5,573 nucleotides of DNA from an uncultured Opitutales bacterium (GCA_937920335.1 CALGUT010000240.1:1-5573); one strand, 5' to 3'; positions 1 through 5,573 are shown, numbered from the stretch's first letter. Program-made: numbers and translations. Notes: a model not told the origin generated them from the sequence alone.

Positions 1-237
1 GCTTCCAGGCCAAGCCCAAAACGGGCAGCTATTATCGAGACCGAACTCGCATTTAATTACCTTCTAAATCTCGAAGCTCAAAAAGACCAACGCATTAACT
101 TTGTCTCTGAATCCGCTGACCAGTACTTCTCTACAAACGGAGAATTCCATCTAGACCTCTTCGCAGATGATTTGCTTCATATGAGCGATGAAGGCTACCA
201 GATCTGGGCTGAAATACTTGCACCGTTGATCCCGTGA
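1..237 (+). CDS. SGNH/GDSL-type hydrolase, C-terminal fragment
   Basis: Frame 1 is open from the left edge to a TGA at 235-237, giving the last 78 residues of a protein whose start lies outside the window. The end carries the block V of SGNH hydrolases: D57-L-L-H60 followed by M-S-D-E-G-Y and I-W, the usual 'DxLHxSxxGYxxW' ending that supplies the catalytic Asp and His. The preceding 'F-S-T-N-G-E-F' and 'D-L-F' also fit this family. The nucleophilic Ser block (GDS-like) would be upstream and cannot be checked. Family members are esterases, lipases or carbohydrate deacetylases, often extracytoplasmic; the substrate cannot be told from this piece. The methyltransferase follows 46 bp later on the same strand with no terminator between, so the two are probably co-transcribed. 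Confidence 0.85.
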   Translation, partial: ASRPSPKRAAIIETELAFNYLLNLEAQKDQRINFVSESADQYFSTNGEFHLDLFADDLLHMSDEGYQIWAEILAPLIP

Positions 238-283
238 CATTTTGCGAAAGCGAATGAACCTTTGCCAAATGGTCTGAGTATCC

Positions 284-1078
284 ATGCGCGGCTTTTTTAA
301 TTCTCCAAACCTGAAGGCGGCTCGAGATGGCCTCCTCACGACCTCTTTAACGGGAGACCAGATCCAGTGCTTACAGCGCATCAGTACAACTATCCACAAA
401 AGGGAACTAGGGTATCTGCATGACAACGGAATCCACTATATCAAAGTCGGTCTTTCTGCAATGGAGTGCATTAAGACAGCCCTGCTTAGCTGCGAAGCCC
501 AACCGCCAAAATATATTTTGGATTTTCCAAGTGGATATGGTCGTGTCTCCCGTTTTCTAAGAGCCAAATTCCCAGAAGCTAGCCTGCATTGCCTTGAACT
601 TGAGTCGACCGCTTTAAGATTCTGCAAACGTGAATTCAAAGCAACAGCCTGGCTATCAAAAACGGATTTTTCTGCAATCAATCTGGATCAGAACTATGAC
701 CTCATATGGTGCGGATCTTTAGTCACGCACCTAAACCAGAGCCAATGCCAGAAGCTCATTAACTGTATGTATCGGCACCTGTCTCCAAACGGAATATGCA
801 TATTTACGACCCACGGCAACCGAGTGGCTGACTTTCTATCGCGAAAGGAGCTTAACTACTCCCTACCCCCATCAGTCATTGCGGATCTACTAAATCAATA
901 TCAAAAAACCGGATACGGGTTTACAGAATATGAACCTGCAAGAAACGGTTACGGCTTCTCGGTTAGCAAATACGAACAGATAGAAAAAATAGGTGAGCAA
1001 TCTGGCGAATGGCAATTGCGACAATTCATCCCAGCCGGGTGGGATAATCACCAAGACATCTACGTATACCAGAGATAA
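284..1078 (+). CDS. Class I SAM-dependent methyltransferase
   Basis: The 264-residue protein has a Rossmann-type methyltransferase core. Motif I, the SAM-binding loop, is I-L-D-F-P-S-G-Y-G-R at residues 78-87; the acidic residue after strand 2 is E105 or E107; the motif IV region is Y-D-L-I-W-C at 138-143; and L-S-P-N-G-I-C-I-F at 166-174 is the usual 'L.pgG' turn and strand. The C-terminus ends in G-W-D-N-H-Q-D (252-258), an ending I associate with small-molecule or glycan methyltransferases near sugar-transferase genes. There is no signal peptide or membrane segment, so it should be cytosolic. The ATG at 284 is the first start after an in-frame TGA at 275-277; the sequence before it has no clear Shine-Dalgarno, so translation may lean on the upstream gene. 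Residues 1-70 are not part of the recognisable core. The acceptor is unknown; O-methylation of a sugar or lipid is only a guess from context. Confidence 0.87.
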   Translation: MRGFFNSPNLKAARDGLLTTSLTGDQIQCLQRISTTIHKRELGYLHDNGIHYIKVGLSAMECIKTALLSCEAQPPKYILDFPSGYGRVSRFLRAKFPEASLHCLELESTALRFCKREFKATAWLSKTDFSAINLDQNYDLIWCGSLVTHLNQSQCQKLINCMYRHLSPNGICIFTTHGNRVADFLSRKELNYSLPPSVIADLLNQYQKTGYGFTEYEPARNGYGFSVSKYEQIEKIGEQSGEWQLRQFIPAGWDNHQDIYVYQR

Positions 1079-1099
1079 AGGAAAACGCCAGATGTATGC

Positions 1100-2206
1100 C
1101 TAGTGGGCGTGAGCGATATGGTAGTTCTTTACCACATACTGAGTCAATTCCACCCATTCTTTCCAATGTACTTTCAACTCGCGTTTTAGTTCTTTGATTT
1201 CGAGCTTCAACTCCAACCGTTTCGCATCAGTTGCGTCCTTAAGCTCACGAGCTTTCCGAAGAATCACTGCAGCCTTTTCTTCAAATGTATGCGCCAATTC
1301 TTCTGCGCGTTTCCGCAATTCAACCGCCTTCTCATCGAATTCCGTTTTGAACCTGTCCATCAACAACTCCTTATCTTTACTAACAAGAATCTTTTGAAGG
1401 TGCACTTTGCTTACTCGGCGAAGGTCCGATGTCATACCCAGTTTTGAGCACGTCCACACCAACCATTTTGTAGGATCGAAGTGATACCAACGAATACCAT
1501 TCCGGTAGTCGTAGGCCAAAGCGTGGTGGTAATTGTGATAGCCTTCTCCGAATGTCAGCAGCGCAAGGATACCATTGTCGACCGCAGTTTGCTCCTTCGC
1601 ATAGGTGCGCGAACCCCAGATATGAGCTAAAGAGTTAATAAACCACGTGCAGTGATGAATCAAAAATACCCGGAGCAGAACCCCGCCTACAAGTGAGGCA
1701 ATAGGATGCATAAACAGGCACCCAATCGCAAATACCAGGCCGTTTGAAACCAACGACATCGCAAGCAAGTGATTATACTGAAACATCACGCGTGGGTTCT
1801 TTTTCAGATCCGAAACGACACGATCCTGAATAGGCACATGATGAACAAAGAGCCAACCGATGTGAGCATAGAAGAAACCCCGGTTAATATTGTAAGGGTC
1901 TTTGTCTGTATCCACATGAGTGTGATGAACGCGATGATCGTTTGACCATTGAAGCGCTGAAGCTTCCACTGCCAACGTTGCGAAAAACAAATTCAGCATC
2001 TCATACACAGGACTTGCCTTGTAAGCCTTATGAGAAAACAAGCGATGGTAACCTGCCGTAATCGCTAATCCGCCTAACACGTAAGTCACAAAACACAATA
2101 CAAGCGCTGACCAGTGAAAATGGATAACGAAAAGTGGAAGTAGTAAAAGTAGAAGCAGGTGATAACCGGCTATAAATGCAAAATTGTCCCAGTGCTTAAT
2201 GCGCAT
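1100..2206 (-). CDS. Acyl-CoA-type fatty acid desaturase with long helical C-terminal tail
   Basis: The 368-residue membrane di-iron desaturase belongs to the stearoyl-CoA delta-9 family. All the metal-ligand motifs are present in order: H54-R-L-F-S-H59, H91-R-V-H-H95, N191-S-L-A-H195 and H224-N-Y-H-H228. Hydrophobic segments near 9-29, 33-52, 145-163 and 168-186 give the usual four-helix topology with the His boxes on the cytosolic side. Such enzymes put a double bond, typically delta-9, into saturated acyl chains using O2 and electrons from a redox partner; no partner gene is visible here. The catalytic part ends near residue 270. Residues 280-352 form a charged Lys/Glu/Arg helix with an internal repeat, followed by a His-containing end. 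The ATG at 2206 has no evident Shine-Dalgarno. A possible minus-strand -10 (TATTAT, 2244-2239) lies about 33 bp upstream of the start. The gene converges on the methyltransferase with a 21-bp gap. Regiospecificity is not readable from sequence. Confidence 0.93.
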   Translation of the reverse strand: MRIKHWDNFAFIAGYHLLLLLLLPLFVIHFHWSALVLCFVTYVLGGLAITAGYHRLFSHKAYKASPVYEMLNLFFATLAVEASALQWSNDHRVHHTHVDTDKDPYNINRGFFYAHIGWLFVHHVPIQDRVVSDLKKNPRVMFQYNHLLAMSLVSNGLVFAIGCLFMHPIASLVGGVLLRVFLIHHCTWFINSLAHIWGSRTYAKEQTAVDNGILALLTFGEGYHNYHHALAYDYRNGIRWYHFDPTKWLVWTCSKLGMTSDLRRVSKVHLQKILVSKDKELLMDRFKTEFDEKAVELRKRAEELAHTFEEKAAVILRKARELKDATDAKRLELKLEIKELKRELKVHWKEWVELTQYVVKNYHIAHAH

Positions 2207-2210
2207 ATCG

Positions 2211-2244
2211 TTTGTTTAGAGGCTTATTCTAGATCGCTATAATA
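2211..2244 (+). promoter_or_regulatory. Candidate sigma70-type promoter, possibly bidirectional
   Basis: On the plus strand a perfect TATAAT lies at 2238-2243, preceded at exactly 17 bp by TTTAGA (2215-2220, 4 of 6 matches to TTGACA). This predicts a start near 2250. The same bases read TATTAT on the minus strand (2244-2239), placed to serve the desaturase with a short leader of about 25 nt. The minus-strand -35 at the right distance (ACAATC, 2267-2262) is poor. Symmetric TATnATA -10 elements that fire both ways are a known bacterial promoter arrangement. The plus-strand call rests on consensus match alone; a minus-strand desaturase promoter is expected in this gap but could use other bases. 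Confidence 0.5.
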
Positions 2245-2249
2245 GGACC

Positions 2250-2340
2250 TGTCGTAGGTAGGATTGTTACAAGAAAGATTAGAAAAACAGTATTCGGACA
2301 TATCATTAAGGAGATTTCAACCCTCTATCGGAGGTTTTTT
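2250..2340 (+). ncRNA. Candidate intergenic small RNA, about 90 nt
   Basis: Between the desaturase start and the end of the membrane-protein operon, both on the minus strand, a plus-strand promoter (TATAAT 2238-2243) is followed about 75 bases later by a hairpin with a six-T run (2319-2340). The interval contains no ATG on the plus strand and no credible ORF. It is A-rich with an accessible middle (2270-2290) and an AAGGAG at 2308-2313 that is not followed by a start codon. The arrangement is that of a stand-alone small RNA, antisense to nothing coding inside the window. I recognise no known RNA family. It could instead be a spurious transcript that the terminator stops before it runs antisense into the operon. 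Confidence 0.3.
2319..2340 (+). terminator. Rho-independent terminator, plus strand
   Basis: CCTC (2322-2325) pairs with GAGG (2331-2334) around a TATCG loop; flanking AA (2319-2320) can add pairs with T residues across one mismatch. A run of six T follows at 2335-2340. The stem is short, so strength is moderate. On the minus strand the hairpin is not followed by T residues, so it does not look like a terminator for the membrane-protein operon that ends at 2398. Its loop and inner stem resemble those of the glutamine synthetase terminator. Confidence 0.5.
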
Positions 2341-2397
2341 ACTACAACGATTACGGAATAATTACTGCAAATAGAAGAAATTAGCCCCTCTACTCGA

Positions 2398-3720
2398 TCA
2401 GTGCAGGTTGTACTTCTCCTTAAGCTCTAACGCCCGCTCATTACTAACTTCGTCAAACTTCGATATATCGTAATCCTCTGCAACCGAGCTATCATCCACG
2501 ATCTTCTGCCGCGCGTAAGTTCCGCGTTCCTGAGACCAAGTCGGTAAATGCACGCCCCAGGGAATAAAAACCCAGCGAGCAATCACAAGCAGGACGACAA
2601 AAGATGCACTACGCCGTATTAGATCCTGGCGAACATACCCGAGAAACTTCTCTAAAAGAACTCCTACAAATGGAGCAAACAATACAAGAATCAGGTATTG
2701 GTAGCGCCACCCAGATATACTGGAAATATGCAAATGGTTCCTGCCAAGCGCCAACAAAAAGGCATCACCGAGAAAGAACAAAACCAACAAATAAAGTAAT
2801 GGTCGATTAGCCTTACGTGCCCAGCGAATCCCGAATACCAGACACATGACGTTGAGTTGCAAAAGGACTAAGGCCTGACTCCAGCTAATCTGCAGCTCAC
2901 GAATTTGTTGATACCAGGGATTCAGCGATATTCGAAAAAAGAAGTGTGTAAAAATAGCATCCAATCGGCTACCAGAACTTGAAAAATTAGAAGAGTTCGA
3001 AAAGGACCAGATTGCGATATAAAGCGCAATGCCTACACAGGGTATCATGGCCGAGATTGCTGCTCTCCAAACGCTTTTCACCTTCGGATCCCGAAGCATC
3101 CAAAGAACCACGCAACACCCGAATATCGAAACGCCATTCAAGACCCCCCGCGAAAAACTAAGCGCCCCCAACGCGGAAACGACAACTATCACCGTGCAGA
3201 CGCTCCACGGAGTGACAATCTGCTTAATGTACGCTCGTGAGAATGGGACTAAAACCAGCAAAAAGGAAAGAAACGCAAGCAACGAGGAATACTGAGACGT
3301 CCAGGTTAGAACCTCGATATGGGTGTAATTTAACCCCACTACCAACTGCGAAAACAAAATGGTGAACAATCCGAATCCCCACATGCGAAGTAAGTAGCCG
3401 ATCAACAGCAAAATCAACGAATGCAGCAAGAAACCGAAAACCATTATGAAATGATAGTTTCCATTCCCGCTAAATATCAGACCTGACCAAATTAACTTAA
3501 AGACCGGCACAAAATTCTCAGCGAAGAATCCGAAAACCCAGTTTTGGTAGCCCAGAACATCCATTTTATTAATGAGATCCCATTCGTCCATAAAGTAGAA
3601 AAACTGCCAGAAATACTCAAAATGCCAGATCAAAGGAACCCACCCAACAAGTGCCCCCACAAACACCCAAGCTAAAGAAACGTTAGGCCTCACCCCGTTA
3701 CTTGGATTTTGATCACTCAT
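2398..3720 (-). CDS. Polytopic membrane protein, putative GT-C-type glycosyltransferase (paralogue B)
   Basis: The 440-residue, very hydrophobic protein has about ten predicted membrane segments, the first at roughly 15-34, and a soluble tail from about 390. I do not recognise a named family. The layout resembles GT-C enzymes (ArnT/PMT-like), which use lipid-linked sugars: after the first helix comes an acidic loop motif, D45-E-W-D48, then F-F-x-E-N-F-x-P-V-F-K-L (65-76) and G-N-Y-H (87-90). Further motifs shared with its neighbour are N-Y-T-H-I-E (131-136), L-G-A-L-S-F (184-189), R-G-V-L-N-G (191-196), N-P-W-Y-Q-Q (267-272), A-L-G-R (324-327), W-R-Y-Q-Y (338-342) and E-R-G-T (398-401). It starts inside the end of the upstream paralogue, sharing 8 bp (ATGAGTGA), with AAGGA 8 bases before the ATG, so translational coupling is likely. 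It is probably in the inner membrane. Sugar and acceptor are unknown, and a non-enzymatic membrane role is not excluded. Confidence 0.85.
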   Translation of the reverse strand: MSDQNPSNGVRPNVSLAWVFVGALVGWVPLIWHFEYFWQFFYFMDEWDLINKMDVLGYQNWVFGFFAENFVPVFKLIWSGLIFSGNGNYHFIMVFGFLLHSLILLLIGYLLRMWGFGLFTILFSQLVVGLNYTHIEVLTWTSQYSSLLAFLSFLLVLVPFSRAYIKQIVTPWSVCTVIVVVSALGALSFSRGVLNGVSIFGCCVVLWMLRDPKVKSVWRAAISAMIPCVGIALYIAIWSFSNSSNFSSSGSRLDAIFTHFFFRISLNPWYQQIRELQISWSQALVLLQLNVMCLVFGIRWARKANRPLLYLLVLFFLGDAFLLALGRNHLHISSISGWRYQYLILVLFAPFVGVLLEKFLGYVRQDLIRRSASFVVLLVIARWVFIPWGVHLPTWSQERGTYARQKIVDDSSVAEDYDISKFDEVSNERALELKEKYNLH

Positions 3721-5062
3721 TATCGTTTTCCTTAGCTGCCAATCGAAGGTTGAACGCTTTAATTAACTCAAGCGCTCGTTCGTCGTTAACCGCTTCAAGA
3801 GTCGAAATAGTGTGGGCTTCAAGATCTGTCATACTAGCCGTCGTACTTGCGCGAATTTTTGTTCCTCGTTCTTCAGCCCAGGTAGGAATGTGATATTTCC
3901 AATGGTCGAACACCCACAAAGATGTCCACCAAATCACCAATACCCCTGCCGTAACAGGCATAAATCGAAACGGCACACTTCTTAGGATTCTTTCAATGAC
4001 GGTAGCCACCAGTGGCACGAATACGATCAGACAACCATACTGGTAGCGCCACGCAACTGTATGATCTAGCGACAAATGACTTCGCCCAAGTGCCGTAAAA
4101 AAACCGTTTCCAAGAAAGAACAACAGAAGTAATAGGAACAGGTTTTTCTGAAAATCTGTTGCAAAGTAAACAGCGAAACAGATCACCACCGCACTCAATT
4201 CCAAAAGCAACAGGCTCTGTCCACCTGTCAGTGACAAATTTCGAAGCTGCTGATACCAAGGATTAAGAGTGATCTGGAAAAGGAAATGATCGAGGAACCG
4301 ACTGAAACCTGCTCCGTCAGACCTGAAAGCTGTTTGATTATAAAAAATACCCATAGCGACGATTAGCCCAACTACGATAGAGGGCACCACCACATACTTG
4401 GCAGGCCGCAGAAGCTTCCTATTAGCAGGATCTCCCAAGAAATATAGCGCTACAGCGATCACTCCTACGACGATACCGTTCAGTACTCCACGAACGAAAC
4501 TCAATGCACCCAGAGAGGACAAAACACACAGGCATACGCATAGCTTTGTTGAATAACTGCCGCCCTCCAACCAAGGTCTGAAAAAGAAAATCACCAAGGC
4601 TAAAAGAAAACCGTAGGATAGAAAATTCGAAACTTGTATACTCTGTGCAAGGATCTCTATGTGCGTGTAATTTACAGCTAGCACCATTTGACTGAACACG
4701 ATCACGAACCCACCAAAGCCCCATTGCCTCAATAAATATCCAAAAAGGAACACCACTACGACGTGCAGAGCAAAGGATCCAAAGACAAATATATGGTAGT
4801 TACCGCTACCCGCAAAAAGCAATCCCGCCCAAAACAGTTTAAATACTGGAGCAAAGTTTTCTCCAAAAAAACTGAACACCCATATAAATAATCCGTCAGC
4901 CTCTATCCGGTTGAGCTGATCCCATTCAACCCCTTGATAGAAAAATTTTGAGAAATCATCCCAATAGAGCCATAGTGGAATAAATCCCGCCAAGGGAGCT
5001 GCGATAATCCAAGCCACGGGGATCCGCTTAACAACTGAAGGGCTTGTGAGCTTAACCAACAT
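3713..5062 (-). CDS. Polytopic membrane protein, putative GT-C-type glycosyltransferase (paralogue A)
   Basis: This is the first gene of a two-gene operon and a paralogue of the gene after it. Starting at the ATG at 5062 it has 449 residues and aligns with the neighbour over 440 residues without a single gap; a hand count gives about 40% identity. The frame stays open to a TTG at 5104, but that would add 14 residues absent from the paralogue, so 5062 is preferred, although no strong Shine-Dalgarno precedes it. Shared motifs sit at identical positions: E46-W-D48 after the first helix, F-F-x-E-N-F-x-P-V-F-K-L (65-76), N-Y-T-H-I-E (131-136), N-P-W-Y-Q-Q (267-272), A-L-G-R (324-327), W-R-Y-Q-Y (338-342) and P-T-W-x-x-E-R-G-T (393-401). 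It has the acidic EWD but lacks the preceding Asp of the paralogue (V45). A nine-residue acidic tail (ending in N-D-N-E) extends past the paralogue's end. About ten membrane helices are expected. The GT-C assignment comes from architecture, not from a confirmed match. Confidence 0.85.
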   Translation of the reverse strand: MLVKLTSPSVVKRIPVAWIIAAPLAGFIPLWLYWDDFSKFFYQGVEWDQLNRIEADGLFIWVFSFFGENFAPVFKLFWAGLLFAGSGNYHIFVFGSFALHVVVVFLFGYLLRQWGFGGFVIVFSQMVLAVNYTHIEILAQSIQVSNFLSYGFLLALVIFFFRPWLEGGSYSTKLCVCLCVLSSLGALSFVRGVLNGIVVGVIAVALYFLGDPANRKLLRPAKYVVVPSIVVGLIVAMGIFYNQTAFRSDGAGFSRFLDHFLFQITLNPWYQQLRNLSLTGGQSLLLLELSAVVICFAVYFATDFQKNLFLLLLLFFLGNGFFTALGRSHLSLDHTVAWRYQYGCLIVFVPLVATVIERILRSVPFRFMPVTAGVLVIWWTSLWVFDHWKYHIPTWAEERGTKIRASTTASMTDLEAHTISTLEAVNDERALELIKAFNLRLAAKENDNE

Positions 5063-5130
5063 TATCAAAACTTCGCAAATTAACGGATGCCCCTTTGCTA
5101 GCAATCGAATTTACCCAAAGATTCTGACGT

Positions 5131-5160
5131 AAAAAAGGCGCCTCGGATAGAGGCGCCTTT
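5131..5160 (-). terminator. Strong Rho-independent terminator of glutamine synthetase
   Basis: A perfect 11-bp inverted repeat (5134-5144 with 5150-5160, arms AAAGGCGCCTC and GAGGCGCCTTT) encloses a 5-base loop. On the minus strand the GC-rich stem runs into six T residues (5136-5131). It begins 22 bp after the glutamine synthetase stop, so it should end that transcript and insulate the membrane-protein operon downstream. The plus-strand reading has only three T residues, so it is weaker in that direction. Confidence 0.92.
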
Positions 5161-5182
5161 AGCAAATCGTATAAGACGATGA

Positions 5183-5573
5183 CTAATCGGCTGGAACTTC
5201 GGCAATCGTCTTGAGAACACGTGAGCAGATCCGGTATGGATCTCCTTGAGAGTTCGGGCGACGATCTTCGAGATAACCCTTGTAACCATCTTTGATAAAA
5301 TTGACCGGTAGGCGGATTGAAGCACCACGGTCAGAAAGCCCCCAAGAGAACATATCAATTGATTGCGTTTCGTGGAGACCGGTGAGACGCATGTGGTTGT
5401 CTGGACCATAGGCAGCAATGTGCTCTTCCTTGTTCTTTTCAAAAGCATCCATGAGTTTAAGGAAGTATTCTTCGCCTCCAACTTCGCGAAGGTATTTCGT
5501 CGAAAAGTTACAATGCATGCCTGAACCATTCCAGTCGCCCGTGAAAGGCTTACAGTGATAATCAACAACCACT
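5183..5573 (-). CDS. Glutamine synthetase type II (GSII), C-terminal part
   Basis: The frame is open from the right edge to a TAG at 5185-5183, giving the last 129 or so residues; the true start is outside the window (the GTG at the edge is internal). The enzyme makes glutamine from glutamate and ammonia with ATP, in the cytosol. Active-site blocks of the C-terminal catalytic domain are visible, counted from the edge: D-W-N-G-S-G-M-H (13-20), H-I-A-A-Y-G (51-56), R-L-T-G-L-H-E-T (62-69), R-G-A-S-I-R (82-87) and E-D-R-R-P (102-106). The pattern, and the protein ending about 23 residues after E-D-R-R-P, mark the shorter eukaryote-like GSII (GlnII) form rather than bacterial GSI. GSII lacks the adenylylation-site region of GSI, so control is more likely by transcription or feedback. 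The promoter is outside the window. Family assignment is firm; I leave the symbol blank because glnII versus glnA naming depends on the organism. Confidence 0.96.
   Translation of the reverse strand, partial: VVVDYHCKPFTGDWNGSGMHCNFSTKYLREVGGEEYFLKLMDAFEKNKEEHIAAYGPDNHMRLTGLHETQSIDMFSWGLSDRGASIRLPVNFIKDGYKGYLEDRRPNSQGDPYRICSRVLKTIAEVPAD

Noticed and set aside
254..277. A seven-codon upstream ORF (ATG at 254, TGA at 275-277) ending just before the methyltransferase start
   Set aside because: There is no ribosome site and a frame this short is expected by chance; it only serves to fix the earliest possible methyltransferase start.
151..681. Minus-strand open frames of 91 and 81 codons opposite the hydrolase and methyltransferase
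   Set aside because: They are antisense to genes with clear catalytic motifs and have no independent support.
1194..1397. Plus-strand Ser/Asn-rich open frame opposite the desaturase tail
   Set aside because: It is the antisense reading of the Lys/Glu/Leu-rich helix codons, which naturally gives a stop-poor Ser/Phe/Asn-rich frame.
2225..2301. A possible 25-codon minus-strand leader peptide starting at 2301, upstream of the desaturase
   Set aside because: It has no Shine-Dalgarno, its start lies upstream of the likely minus-strand promoter, and its sequence shows no attenuator-like feature.
3029..3295. Plus-strand open frames inside paralogue B (this one and 2604-2810)
   Set aside because: They are antisense to a well-supported gene, with no ribosome site or recognisable protein features.
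4248..4265. A near-repeat between 4248-4265 and 2909-2926 (both read as xTGATACCAxGGATT)
   Set aside because: It is the coding sequence of the conserved N-P-W-Y-Q-Q motif in the two paralogues, not an independent repeat element.
4422..4724. Minus-strand 100-codon open frame inside paralogue A, and a similar 88-codon frame at 3993-4259
   Set aside because: Both are out-of-frame shadows of the paralogue, whose frame is conserved with its neighbour; their translations are Arg/Cys-rich and show no motifs.
5098..5568. A 156-codon minus-strand open frame overlapping glutamine synthetase
   Set aside because: It lies in another frame over a gene with unmistakable glutamine synthetase motifs, runs through the terminator, and shows no domain of its own.

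Overview
The window is ordinary bacterial chromosome, densely coded, with no sign of a phage, transposon or CRISPR array. Base composition looks even throughout, so I see no evidence of a recent insertion. The lineage is uncertain. The type II (eukaryote-like, GlnII) glutamine synthetase, the acyl-CoA-type fatty acid desaturase with a long helical tail, and the multi-pass sugar-transferase-like proteins together suggest a Gram-negative, possibly marine bacterium. Verrucomicrobiota (Opitutae-like) is my tentative guess and a gammaproteobacterium is the main alternative. The recognisable TATAAT-type -10 element argues mildly against Bacteroidota.

Layout. Positions 1-237 (+) hold the 3' end of an SGNH/GDSL-type hydrolase. 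After 46 bp, still on the + strand, comes a class I SAM-dependent methyltransferase (284-1078). This pair meets a minus-strand fatty acid desaturase (1100-2206) tail to tail, only 21 bp apart. The 191-bp gap at 2207-2397 is the only sizeable non-coding stretch. It holds a near-symmetric -10 element (TATAATA) that could fire in both directions and a plus-strand hairpin with a T-run, which together outline a candidate small RNA of about 90 nt. Positions 2398-5062 (-) hold two tandem, paralogous polytopic membrane proteins, overlapping by 8 bp, that look like GT-C-fold glycosyltransferases. A strong terminator (5131-5160) separates them from the 3' part of glutamine synthetase II (5183-5573), which runs off the right edge.

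How they may work together (inference). The hydrolase and methyltransferase resemble tailoring genes found near surface-polysaccharide loci, and the two membrane proteins would fit lipid-linked sugar transfer to an envelope glycan. The desaturase adjusts membrane lipid fluidity and probably has its own promoter. Glutamine synthetase is a core nitrogen-assimilation gene, insulated by its terminator. The most unusual points are the gap-free tandem paralogue pair, the bidirectional-promoter/small-RNA candidate and the repeated helical tail on the desaturase. None of these proves a new system.
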